Origin: Sulfurimonas lithotrophica
GTDB lineage: Bacteria > Campylobacterota > Campylobacteria > Campylobacterales > Sulfurimonadaceae
Direction: 5' to 3'
DNA: 64,000 nucleotides
Assembly: GCF_009258225.1 (NCBI RefSeq)
Contig: NZ_CP043617.1
Location: 1,612,001-1,676,000 of the forward strand
The notes below the pieces were generated by a model. That model ran no database searches. It was given only the letters and a program-made list of their open reading frames with translations, and was not told the DNA's origin. Below, in pieces: positions 1 to 6,731 of the stretch (its first letter is position 1; each line of letters opens with the position of its first letter). The translations under genes were made by a program, and so were the position numbers.

Positions 1-245
1 TAAAAATATGTTTCGTTAACAGTTATATAATTTATAAGAGACTGAAACTCTTGGGTATTAAAATCATCAAAACGAAGTTTATAAAAATACTTTTTAAAAC
101 TATCTATATCTAATAACAAAGCTCTTTTTTCAATATATTTTGCCAACTTTTCATAATGTTTATCTTTATCAAGATATATACCGCTTTTACGATATATAAA
201 CTCTTGCAGGTTTTCAAAATTATCTTTTGATAAAATGTAAGACAT
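1..245 (-). CDS. cheR: Chemotaxis protein methyltransferase CheR, N-terminal fragment (cut by window edge)
   Basis: The minus strand is open from an ATG at 243-245 to the window edge, giving about 81 residues. It begins MSYILSKDNFENLQEF and ends NYITVNETYF. The run Q-S-L-I-N-Y-I-T-V-N-E-T-Y-F is the junction between the CheR N-terminal helical domain and its SAM-dependent methyltransferase domain, where the family normally reads NETYFFR. CheR methylates glutamates of chemoreceptors using SAM, opposing CheB. It lies 15 bases downstream of cheB on the same strand, so the two are probably co-transcribed. The catalytic domain is outside the window, so activity cannot be judged. The call rests on this motif and on the cheB neighbour. 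Confidence 0.85.
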   Translation of the reverse strand, partial: MSYILSKDNFENLQEFIYRKSGIYLDKDKHYEKLAKYIEKRALLLDIDSFKKYFYKLRFDDFNTQEFQSLINYITVNETYF

Positions 246-260
246 GCCTAATTCCCTTTT

Positions 261-845
261 TTACTTTAGCTCTAAAATCTTCTTTATTATATCTTCAAAA
301 TTTAGCTGTTCACTAACACCGTCTTTTTCAAATGCAGCTTTTGGCATCCCGTAAACAATAGCACTGTTTTGACTCTCTCCTATAGTATATCCGCCGTTTT
401 TTTTAATTTCAACCATGCCCTTAGCACCATCATCACCGATTCCACTCAGCAATATAGCTATTATACTCTTTGGATCAAATATATTTAATGCACTTAACAT
501 CATCTCATCTATACTTGGTTGAAATTGACTTAAACCCATGTTTTTCTCTTCACTGACAACTATATTTCCATCTGAATCTTTTGAAAAGTGCATATGGACG
601 CCGCCTCTTACCAAATAGATACTTGAAGATAAAATTTTCATATTATGTTTAGTCTCATAAACATTCAACGAACTCATTCTATCAAGTCTTTGTGCAAATG
701 TAGTTAAAAACGATTCTGACATATGTTGCACTATGCACAGGGTGTGTTTGTAGTCTGAAGGAAGCGATGAACAAATTTTTTCAATTAATCTAGGACCGCC
801 TGTAGAAGCACCGATTAAAATGATTTTTTTATCTAAGTTTTTCAT
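261..845 (-). CDS. cheB: Chemoreceptor glutamate methylesterase CheB, catalytic domain only
   Basis: The 194-residue protein is a free-standing CheB methylesterase domain. The catalytic triad can be read directly: Ser14 in GASTGG, His41 in VQHM, and Asp in the C-terminal GIGDDGAKGM. It removes methyl groups from chemoreceptors, and may deamidate glutamines, so adaptation is balanced against CheR, which follows it. The usual N-terminal response-regulator domain and linker are absent, so CheA cannot activate it by receiver phosphorylation. From family knowledge, Campylobacter and Helicobacter relatives also have receiver-less CheB, so this is probably the normal form here and not a truncation. 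The start is supported by the correct N-terminal strand before the Ser motif. Confidence 0.93.
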   Translation of the reverse strand: MKNLDKKIILIGASTGGPRLIEKICSSLPSDYKHTLCIVQHMSESFLTTFAQRLDRMSSLNVYETKHNMKILSSSIYLVRGGVHMHFSKDSDGNIVVSEEKNMGLSQFQPSIDEMMLSALNIFDPKSIIAILLSGIGDDGAKGMVEIKKNGGYTIGESQNSAIVYGMPKAAFEKDGVSEQLNFEDIIKKILELK

Positions 846-922
846 TTATCATAAGGATACAGCTAGATAACTAAAAGTTTATTAAATTGTAATATTTTTC
901 TTAGATTATTTTAGAAGAGTTA

Positions 923-943
923 GAAGCCTTTGAAAAAGGCTTC
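923..943 (-). terminator. Hairpin terminator-like element downstream of rpsO
   Basis: A perfect inverted repeat, GAAGCCTTT-GAA-AAAGGCTTC, lies 11 bases past the rpsO stop on the minus strand. The stem is 9 bp with a 3-base loop. The downstream T tract is poor, so termination may be partial or Rho-assisted. Confidence 0.6.
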
Positions 944-954
944 CGAAAGATTGA

Positions 955-1230
955 TTATATATTATCTCTAATATTTAAGCTCTCTATTAGGTTAAGATAA
1001 GCTTCTTTGTTTGTTTTTTTGAAATATTTCATCAAACGACGACGCTGACCGACTAATTTTAGCAGACCTAGTCTTGATGAGTGATCTTTTTTGAATGTTT
1101 TTAAGTGCTCAGTTAACTCAGAAATTCTTTGTGTTAAAAGTGCAATTTGTACTTCACTTGAACCTGTGTCGCCTTCTTTGCGACCATATTTCGCGATAAT
1201 CTCTTGTTTTTTCGCCGAATCTAAAGCCAT
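955..1230 (-). CDS. rpsO: Small ribosomal subunit protein S15
   Basis: The protein has 91 codons from [17 protein letters not shown] through the conserved segment [30 protein letters not shown] and RRRLMKYFK. These are the 16S-binding helices of S15. It binds the 16S central domain early in 30S assembly. The frame stays open upstream to an ATG at 1276-1278, but the ATG at 1228-1230 is chosen because the family starts MAL and a strong GGAGG lies at 1236-1240. The gene is divergent from the Rrf2-type regulator; a TATAAT reads leftward at 1295-1300. The same neighbours (rpsO, Rrf2 regulator, flhA) are found in C. jejuni as I recall it. Confidence 0.97.
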   Translation of the reverse strand: MALDSAKKQEIIAKYGRKEGDTGSSEVQIALLTQRISELTEHLKTFKKDHSSRLGLLKLVGQRRRLMKYFKKTNKEAYLNLIESLNIRDNI

Positions 1231-1294
1231 AATAGCCTCCTGAATGGTAATATAAATTTCAACATTTTGCATATACACAAAAAGTCGGAACGAA

Positions 1295-1300
1295 ATTATA
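1295..1300 (-). promoter_or_regulatory. Probable -10 box of rpsO
   Basis: TATAAT reads on the minus strand, predicting a transcript start near 1288 and a leader of about 58 bases before the rpsO ATG. There is no convincing -35, as is usual in Campylobacterota. Confidence 0.5.
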
Positions 1301-1307
1301 TCTAAAT

Positions 1308-1330
1308 ATTTATTATTATTGATAATAAAT
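1308..1330. promoter_or_regulatory. Perfect inverted repeat between rpsO and the Rrf2 regulator, candidate operator
   Basis: ATTTATTAT-TATTG-ATAATAAAT is a perfect 9-bp inverted repeat with a 5-base spacer, centred at 1319. It lies between the two divergent -10 boxes, about 38 bp upstream of the predicted start of the Rrf2-type gene, so it covers that promoter's -35 region. This placement suits autorepression by the neighbouring Rrf2 protein. The assignment is inference from position and symmetry. Confidence 0.45.
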
Positions 1331-1344
1331 TCAATTTCTTTGGA

Positions 1345-1350
1345 TATAAT
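1345..1350 (+). promoter_or_regulatory. Probable -10 box of the Rrf2-type regulator gene
   Basis: TATAAT lies 28 bases before the chosen ATG at 1379, predicting a start near 1357. It would drive the regulator and possibly flhA behind it. Confidence 0.5.
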
Positions 1351-1378
1351 TTACAAAAAATATAATAAAAGATTTGAA

Positions 1379-1780
1379 ATGTTAATTACAAAAGCAAGTG
1401 AATATGCAATTTTATCGCTTATCGTACTCTCAAACAAACAAGAACCTCAAGACAGCGAAACCCTGTCTCGTGAACTAACGATTCCAAAAAGCTTTTTGGC
1501 AAAAATACTTCAATCTTTGGCTAAAGAGGGAATTCTTGTTTCTTTTCGCGGTGCCAACGGCGGATTTGCACTAGCTAAAAAAACGGATGAAATAGATATG
1601 CTAAGCGTTATGAGTGCAGTAGAAGGAAAAACCCCTGCCGTATTTGATTGTGCAACCTCTATAGCTGATTGTCCTTCAAACATGGCGACCGTTTGTTCAA
1701 TTTGGCCTTTTTTGAACAAACTTCAAGGTAAAATCGATAGATTCTTATCAGAATTGACTTTAGCAGACATTTTAGAGTAA
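1379..1780 (+). CDS. Rrf2-family transcriptional regulator with three cysteines
   Basis: The 133-residue protein is a winged-helix Rrf2 regulator. It has the opening [14 protein letters not shown], the recognition region [17 protein letters not shown] and the wing [12 protein letters not shown]. Three cysteines follow as C-X6-C-X7-C in [17 protein letters not shown]. This matches in position, though not exact spacing, the Fe-S cluster ligands of IscR and NsrR, so an iron-sulfur or redox sensor is likely. The frame opens earlier at 1319, but [10 protein letters not shown] is the family's usual start. The flhA gene starts 4 bases after its stop. It could control its own promoter through the inverted repeat at 1308-1330. 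The signal sensed is unknown. Confidence 0.85.
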   Translation: MLITKASEYAILSLIVLSNKQEPQDSETLSRELTIPKSFLAKILQSLAKEGILVSFRGANGGFALAKKTDEIDMLSVMSAVEGKTPAVFDCATSIADCPSNMATVCSIWPFLNKLQGKIDRFLSELTLADILE

Positions 1781-1784
1781 AGAT

Positions 1785-3968
1785 TTGGCAAAAAAACTAA
1801 CTACAAGACAGCAAGTTGGAACTACATTAAACTTTTTACTCGGTCAAAAAGATTTAAGTGTCGTAGTTTTTGTTATAGCTATCATGGCTATAATAATTGT
1901 ACCGCTGCCATCAGGTGCACTAGACTTCTTTTTAACCGTTTCGATGTCTATAGCAGTATTGATTATACTAATCTCACTGTATGTTCCAAAACCTACCGAC
2001 TTAACAACTTTCCCTACTTTGATTCTTATCGTAACTCTATTTAGGCTTGCTTTAAATATTGCTACAACAAGAATGATACTTAGTCATGGGCATGAAGGTC
2101 CTGAAGCCGTAAGTAGTATTATTTCGAGCTTTGGTGATTTTGTCGTAGGCGGAAACTTTGTTATCGGTATTATAGTTTTTTCAATTCTTGTACTGATTAA
2201 CTTTATGGTTATTACTAAGGGTTCTACAAGGGTTGCAGAAGTCGGTGCAAGATTTGTGCTTGATTCTATGCCCGGTAAACAGATGGCAGTAGATGCAGAC
2301 TTAAATGCAGGTCTTATAGATGATGCCGAAGCAAAAAGACGTCGTGCAGAGATACTTCAAGATGCAAACTTTTACGGTGCTATGGACGGGTCTAGTAAAT
2401 TCGTAAAAGGTGATGCGGTTGCGGGTATTATCATTACGCTTATCAATATTATAGGCGGATTTTTAATAGGTGTATTTCAACATAATATGAGTGTAAGCGA
2501 CTCTGCGGCGACTTTTACTCTTTTAACAATCGGTGACGGACTTGTAGGTCAAATTCCGGCACTTATAGTTTCAACTGCAACAGGTATTATGATTACCAGA
2601 AGTTCAAGTGACGGCGATAACTTTGCAGAAGGTACTATTAACCAAATGATAGGTAATGCAAAAATTCTTATCATAGTCGGTTTGATTATGATTTTATTTG
2701 CCTTAGTACCTGGACTTCCAACTGCATCTATGGGACTTGTCGGAATACTTTTTTCACTTTTAGGCTGGGCTATCTATAAGTATGAAAGAGGTGAACTTAG
2801 CATACTTGATGTTGAAAATGCACTTAAAACAGGTTCTAAAGAGATGCAGGAAAAAGAACAAGAAGCTCTTAAACCGAAAAAAACTCAAGAAGAGATAGCA
2901 AAAGAGGAAGAGAGTGCATTAGAAGATATCTTAAAAGTCGAGATGCTAGAACTTACACTTGGTTACCAACTTATCAGTCTTGCCGATTCTAATCAAGGCG
3001 GAGACTTGCTAGAGCGTATCCGTTCCATGAGAAGAAAAATAGCATCTGACTTTGGCTTTTTAATGCCTCAGGTTCGTATACGCGACAACTTGCATCTGGA
3101 GCCTCAACAGTATCAAATCCTTCTAAAAGGTGTATCAATCGGCGACGGTGTAATTAAACCGGACAAATTTTTAGCAATGGACAGCGGTATGGCTACGGGT
3201 GAGATTCAAGGTGAAGCGACAAAAGAGCCTGCCTTTGGACTCGATGCTTTATGGATAGAGCCAGCCGATAAAGAAGATGCTATCATTAACGGTTACACGG
3301 TAGTCGATCCATCAACCGTAATCTCAACTCACATGAGTGAGCTTGTTAAGAAAAATGCAGAAGACTTGCTTACCCGTCAAGAAGTTCAGGCACTTATCGA
3401 CAAGATTAAAAACGACTTCCCTGTTATTGTGGATGATGTACTAAAAGTTGCTCCTATCGGATTGATTCAACGCATCTTAAAATCACTTCTGCATGAAAAA
3501 ATACCGCTTAAAGATATGCTTGGGATATTAGAAACCATAGCGGATGTTTCAGAATATACTAAAAACGTAGAGTTTATTACCGAGCAGGTTCGTGCAAGAC
3601 TATCCCGTACGATTACACAGATGTACTCAAGCGATGACGGTGTTATAAGACTCTTAACATTCGATACTTCAAGTGAGCAGATGATGCTTGAAAAATCTCA
3701 AGAACAAGACGGGGTTAGAAACCTTATGCTAAACGTAGGCGAGATAAATGCACTTATACAAGCAACAAGTGCAAAAGCGACCGAACTTTTACAAAACGGA
3801 ATATCACCTGTAATCGTAATAGTCGATCCTGCCCTTAGAAAAGGTATATCCGAGATATTTGAGAGATTTTCTTTAGACGTGATTACACTATCGCACGCTG
3901 AAATAGACTCAAATGCAACCTTTGAAGTCCTTGGATCGATCTCTATCACAAATACACCGCAAGAATAA
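1785..3968 (+). CDS. flhA: Flagellar type III export apparatus protein FlhA
   Basis: The 727-residue protein is the export-gate subunit that moves flagellar rod, hook and filament proteins across the inner membrane. The first 340 residues hold about eight hydrophobic segments. Between them lies the FHIPEP-family cytoplasmic loop, with [39 protein letters not shown] and [11 protein letters not shown] linker around residues 350-390 leads to the C-terminal cytoplasmic domain that docks chaperone-substrate complexes. The start is TTG at 1785, 4 bases after the preceding stop, and reads [10 protein letters not shown]. In Campylobacter and Helicobacter FlhA is also needed to switch on sigma-54 flagellar genes. 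Length matches the family, so it appears intact. Confidence 0.97.
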   Translation: MAKKLTTRQQVGTTLNFLLGQKDLSVVVFVIAIMAIIIVPLPSGALDFFLTVSMSIAVLIILISLYVPKPTDLTTFPTLILIVTLFRLALNIATTRMILSHGHEGPEAVSSIISSFGDFVVGGNFVIGIIVFSILVLINFMVITKGSTRVAEVGARFVLDSMPGKQMAVDADLNAGLIDDAEAKRRRAEILQDANFYGAMDGSSKFVKGDAVAGIIITLINIIGGFLIGVFQHNMSVSDSAATFTLLTIGDGLVGQIPALIVSTATGIMITRSSSDGDNFAEGTINQMIGNAKILIIVGLIMILFALVPGLPTASMGLVGILFSLLGWAIYKYERGELSILDVENALKTGSKEMQEKEQEALKPKKTQEEIAKEEESALEDILKVEMLELTLGYQLISLADSNQGGDLLERIRSMRRKIASDFGFLMPQVRIRDNLHLEPQQYQILLKGVSIGDGVIKPDKFLAMDSGMATGEIQGEATKEPAFGLDALWIEPADKEDAIINGYTVVDPSTVISTHMSELVKKNAEDLLTRQEVQALIDKIKNDFPVIVDDVLKVAPIGLIQRILKSLLHEKIPLKDMLGILETIADVSEYTKNVEFITEQVRARLSRTITQMYSSDDGVIRLLTFDTSSEQMMLEKSQEQDGVRNLMLNVGEINALIQATSAKATELLQNGISPVIVIVDPALRKGISEIFERFSLDVITLSHAEIDSNATFEVLGSISITNTPQE

Positions 3969-3977
3969 GGAAACAAT

Positions 3978-5057
3978 TTGACAAATAAAACTTTTTACCA
4001 TCTCTCACATATAGATTTAGACGGATACTCTGCACAGCTTGTTATGAAATATACGCCATATACTATTAAAAACTACAATGCCAACTACGGTGCAGAAGTT
4101 AAACAAAAACTTGAACAGATTTTAGAAGCCATAAAACAAGACAACCAAAGTTCTTATATACTGATAACGGATTTAAATCTTACTACAGATGAATCAAAAT
4201 GGCTTGATAACGAAGTAGAAAAACTAAATGAAAAAAAAGTAGATGTAAAACTTCAACTTTTAGACCATCACGGTACGGGTGAAGCAAGTTCAAAAAAATA
4301 CGATTGGTATTATTTGGACACTTCAAGATGTGCTACAAAAATAACTTATGATTTTGTAAAAGAGAACTTTGATTTTGATGAGCCAAAATGGATGCAAAAA
4401 TATGTAGATGTAGTTAATGCGGTTGACTTATGGATAATGGATGAAGAAGAAAACTTTGAGATGGGTAAAGTATGTATGCGTCTTGTAACTGAAACAAGAG
4501 AGTTAAACCGTGTAATGTTTGCAGATAACGATAACAACTACAAAATTTCCTTGCTACATGAAGCGGCAAAATTTATAGACCGTGAAAATGCCCCGATAGT
4601 TTTAGATGAAGAGATTCATAAACTCAAAAAGAACTTCTTTAAAGACAAAGATGACGGTACACTTGATAACTTAGCTACAAAATATATAGTGAAACTACTT
4701 GGTACATTGATGCCGACTCATACAATATACTATAAAGGCTACAAAGGCTTTTTAAGTTACGGTCTTGGCAATACCTCTATAATCGGTAACGGTTTTTTAA
4801 CCCGGTATCCTGAGTATGATTTTATAGTAGATGTAAGTTACCGCGGGACTATGAGTCTTCGTGCAAATAACAAAGTAGATGTATCTCAAATAGCTAAAGA
4901 ATGGGCTGAGGGTGGTGGACACCCTAATGCATCTGGTGGAAGAATAATAGGTTTTAAAGAACAATACCGCTACGATAAAGTAAAACCTCAAATTCAAAAA
5001 ATAATAGACGAGAAAGAAGCGGTTGCGGGAAAACTGGAGTATAAGAAAGAGGATTAA
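3978..5057 (+). CDS. DHH/DHHA1-family phosphoesterase, NrnB-like oligoribonuclease or cyclic-nucleotide phosphodiesterase
   Basis: The 359-residue protein has the DHH-superfamily metal motifs in order: HIDLDG near the N-terminus, DLN at about residue 65, LLDHHGTG near residue 95, and the substrate-binding GGGHPNASGG near residue 315. Members hydrolyse short RNAs (nanoRNases) or cyclic dinucleotides using manganese. The layout best fits the NrnB/YngD branch rather than GdpP, because no PAS or GGDEF part is present. It starts with TTG at 3978 after AAGG, 9 bases past flhA, so it is probably co-transcribed. C. jejuni has a related gene beside flhA, as I recall. Substrate cannot be fixed from sequence. 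Confidence 0.83.
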   Translation: MTNKTFYHLSHIDLDGYSAQLVMKYTPYTIKNYNANYGAEVKQKLEQILEAIKQDNQSSYILITDLNLTTDESKWLDNEVEKLNEKKVDVKLQLLDHHGTGEASSKKYDWYYLDTSRCATKITYDFVKENFDFDEPKWMQKYVDVVNAVDLWIMDEEENFEMGKVCMRLVTETRELNRVMFADNDNNYKISLLHEAAKFIDRENAPIVLDEEIHKLKKNFFKDKDDGTLDNLATKYIVKLLGTLMPTHTIYYKGYKGFLSYGLGNTSIIGNGFLTRYPEYDFIVDVSYRGTMSLRANNKVDVSQIAKEWAEGGGHPNASGGRIIGFKEQYRYDKVKPQIQKIIDEKEAVAGKLEYKKED

Positions 5058-5283
5058 ATATAAAATATTCTCTTTTTCCTTGCTACAAAACTCCTATGGC
5101 TTTGTGAGAATTTCAGCTTTAATATTCTTGAATACTTTGTGGAACACGAAAAGTTTATATCTGCTATTTTTGTTACAAAAATAAGAGAAAATACATTTTT
5201 TAAAAGTTTTAAAGATACTTCTTTAAAAAATTAATTTTATTTAAGTTTATATTAGTTATACGATTTTATAAATATTTAAAAAT
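5058..5283. other. Intergenic stretch with no supportable gene
   Basis: This AT-rich stretch follows the DHH gene. A plus-strand frame is open for about 56 codons from 5064, but it has no usable start codon or ribosome-binding site and I recognise no motif. It may be decayed coding DNA. No repeat, tRNA or clear terminator was seen. Confidence 0.5.
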
Positions 5284-5307
5284 CAGTATACTATAATTTC
5301 AGTATAC
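5284..5307 (+). promoter_or_regulatory. Promoter with TATAAT between two CAGTATAC direct repeats
   Basis: CAGTATAC occurs at 5284-5291 and again at 5300-5307, exactly 16 bp apart. Each contains the palindrome GTATAC. A perfect TATAAT (5292-5297) sits between them, predicting a start near 5304 and rightward transcription into the structured element. Paired sites bracketing a -10 box suggest repressor control. Confidence 0.5.
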
Positions 5308-5482
5308 GGAGTGTAAATACTACTATATGTTTATATCATAAAGTTCATTGGATGGAGTGAATTTTGTGACGGAAACGTCTTAAGGAGTTGTGGAGTGGGG
5401 TAACGACCTGTACTTACATTAGTAAGCTGACCCTAGATGGTCTTTAGCAGCTAGCGTCTCACTCCCATATCTAACCTTTTTT
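5304..5482 (+). ncRNA. Candidate structured non-coding RNA of about 180 nt
   Basis: This stretch has no credible reading frame but dense pairing. GACG-GAAA-CGTC (5368-5379) is a GNRA-capped hairpin. CTTAC-ATTA-GTAAG (5413-5426) is a second one. GGTC at 5439-5442 can pair with either GACC 5405-5408 or GACC 5429-5432. The 3' arm CTCACTCC (5458-5465) can close the fold with GGAGTGGG at 5392-5399. Extended to TCACTCCCAT, it can instead pair with ATGGAGTGA at 5352-5360. A promoter precedes the element and a six-T run (5477-5482) follows the closing helix. It does not carry the signatures I know for tmRNA, SRP RNA or RNase P RNA; 6S RNA is not excluded. The choice of two 5' arms suggests a switching fold. 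The 3' end overlaps the end of the convergent gene at 5471. Confidence 0.5.
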
Positions 5483-5884
5483 ATAAGCAGTTACTACAAA
5501 AAAATTCTTTCTTACCTCATTTAAAACTAGTCTGTGTTCTTTTTGATTTTTAAGACTCATATATACTGTTAGATCCTGATTACTTACACCAACTTCATTT
5601 AGTTTCATGCCTCTTTTGCATATATCCATCATATTAAGAATATCCATAGCTTCTAAATCATTTGGATAAAAATGTTTTTCAAGTATATGCCTGAATCCTT
5701 TTTTATCATCACCAGCCATGAGAACTACAGTCTTATCAGCACAATTAAAAGTTGCACGATCTGTTTTACCCTGAATGAATAAATAAATACTTTTTTGAGA
5801 TGAACTAAGTTTTTTTGTTTTTTTACTCATAATAACTGCAAGTTCTTTCTTTAGTTTAGCAAGTTGTTCAGAATACAAACTCAT
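5471..5884 (-). CDS. Small protein resembling BECR-fold (barnase/EndoU/colicin/RelE-like) nucleases, probable toxin
   Basis: I do not recognise a named family with certainty. The 137-residue protein has a basic N-terminus (EQLAKLKKELAVIMSKKTKK), then GFRHILEKHFYPND near residue 65, and a C-terminal LKNQKEHRLVLNEVRKNFFVVTAYKKG. A G-F-x-H-I-x-x-K-H motif followed by basic residues and a closing V-T-A-Y strand is the pattern of phage-type BECR nucleases, in which His, Arg and Thr/Tyr form the active site. An RNA-cleaving toxin is therefore likely but not shown. Its ATG overlaps by 4 bases (ATGA) the stop of a short degraded frame upstream, which suggests it was once the second gene of a two-gene operon. 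It sits beside a MazF-type pair and converges on the candidate RNA. Confidence 0.5.
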   Translation of the reverse strand: MSLYSEQLAKLKKELAVIMSKKTKKLSSSQKSIYLFIQGKTDRATFNCADKTVVLMAGDDKKGFRHILEKHFYPNDLEAMDILNMMDICKRGMKLNEVGVSNQDLTVYMSLKNQKEHRLVLNEVRKNFFVVTAYKKG

Positions 5885-5967
5885 TCTTTATAGTCTCCAG
5901 ATTTTATATTGAAGATTGATTCAAGGTTGTATATTTTATTTCCATATAGCTCATCTTCAAGATACGA
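5881..5967 (-). pseudogene. Remnant C-terminal end of a lost upstream partner gene
   Basis: On the minus strand 28 codons are open between an in-frame TAA and a TGA that overlaps the next gene's ATG as ATGA. They read SYLEDELYGNKI then YNLESIFNIKSGDYKE, with no start codon. The peptide is acidic and looks like coding sequence. The tight overlap is typical of translationally coupled antitoxin-toxin or immunity-nuclease pairs. I interpret it as the tail of a deleted or frameshifted partner gene. The alternative is chance open frame in AT-rich DNA. Confidence 0.4.
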
Positions 5968-6083
5968 TTATTAAAAAAATTATTAATATTATACAAAAAA
6001 AATTTTAGTACTAATTTTAATACAGTGAAAGTACCTTATAGACTAGAATGTTACTAAAACTGTTCTTTTTGAAGCACAAAGTT

Positions 6084-6428
6084 TTATGATATACCGAGTA
6101 TAAGTTGCACCATCTGCTCAATCTCATATAACTCATTTTTATTTACTACAGCAAGTTTATCTTGTATAACTCTTTTTGTGTCAATAGCTCTAACCTGGTC
6201 ACATAACACATCAGAATCCTGTTTCAGCAAGTCACGTTTTAAAATTCTCATACGTAATGGGAAAGCATCATCAATGAGATTTGTAGTCAATGGTAAAATT
6301 ATAACTGTTTCATGACCCACTTCATTTAATGCATCATCTTGCAGAACTAAAACCGGTCTGGTTTTACCTGGTTCTGCTCCTTTTGAGTGGTATAATTTTG
6401 CTAAATATATGCCTCCTCTTTCAAGCAT
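6084..6428 (-). CDS. MazF/PemK-family endoribonuclease toxin
   Basis: The 114-residue protein has the MazF/PemK fold signatures: RGGIYLAKLYHSKGAEPGKTRPVLVL at the N-terminus (dimer strand and basic catalytic loop), ETVIILPLTTNL, and the closing DSDVLCDQVRAIDTKR, where D-Q-x-R-A-I-D is the best-kept motif. Such toxins are sequence-specific mRNA interferases neutralised by a small antitoxin. Its start overlaps the end of the upstream antitoxin gene by 8 bases, so expression is coupled. Length is normal and all family motifs are present, so it is probably active. The target sequence is not predictable from this sequence. Confidence 0.92.
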   Translation of the reverse strand: MLERGGIYLAKLYHSKGAEPGKTRPVLVLQDDALNEVGHETVIILPLTTNLIDDAFPLRMRILKRDLLKQDSDVLCDQVRAIDTKRVIQDKLAVVNKNELYEIEQMVQLILGIS

Positions 6429-6663
6429 TATTTAGCCCATCTTCAACAGTCTCGTCAAAATCTTTAGTAATCTCTCTATTAGCTTCTCTCACTTTTAAAG
6501 ATGCACTCATCATTTTTTCTTTAAGTTTATTTTTTCTTATGTTAGCTTCAAATTCGGCAATAGATTGTCTGATAAGCTCACTCTTAGTTAAATGTAACTC
6601 TTTAGCTAAAGAAGTTACTTTTTCAAAAAAAGAATCTTCCGTTTTTAGTGTTATTGTTTTCAT
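6421..6663 (-). CDS. Ribbon-helix-helix antitoxin paired with the MazF-type toxin
   Basis: The 80-residue protein starts MKTITLKTEDSFFEKVTSLAKELHLTKSELIRQSIAEFE, a ribbon-helix-helix DNA-binding domain: the beta strand KTITLKT, then two helices with the turn LTKSELI. The acidic C-terminal half, ending ITKDFDETVEDGLNNA, is a typical flexible toxin-wrapping tail. It should neutralise the toxin and repress the operon by binding the dyad at 6674-6704. The ATG at 6663 is preferred over the GTG at 6669 because AAGG lies 8 bases before the ATG but only 2 before the GTG. Sequence identity to a named antitoxin was not established. Confidence 0.85.
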   Translation of the reverse strand: MKTITLKTEDSFFEKVTSLAKELHLTKSELIRQSIAEFEANIRKNKLKEKMMSASLKVREANREITKDFDETVEDGLNNA

Positions 6664-6673
6664 AGACACAACC

Positions 6674-6704
6674 TTACTTATTTTGGTAATACCATTTTAA
6701 GTAA
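6674..6704. promoter_or_regulatory. Dyad operator upstream of the toxin-antitoxin pair
   Basis: Two nested inverted repeats share a centre at 6689. The inner pair is GGTA (6685-6688) and TACC (6690-6693); the outer pair is TTACTT (6674-6679) and AAGTAA (6699-6704). The site ends 11 bases before the antitoxin ATG. Position and symmetry fit an operator for the ribbon-helix-helix antitoxin. Confidence 0.6.
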
Positions 6705-6731
6705 TTAATTGTTAAATGTCAATAATTAGAG

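Noticed and set aside
1231-1278. Longer N-terminus for S15
   Set aside because: The strong GGAGG and the conserved MAL start lie downstream at 1230.
5064-5232. Plus-strand frame open for about 56 codons
   Set aside because: No ATG, no ribosome site and no recognised motif; length is possible by chance in AT-rich DNA. At most it is decayed coding sequence.
5304-5482. tmRNA, SRP RNA or RNase P RNA as identity of the structured element
   Set aside because: None of their conserved sequences is present. 6S RNA could not be excluded or supported without a covariance search.
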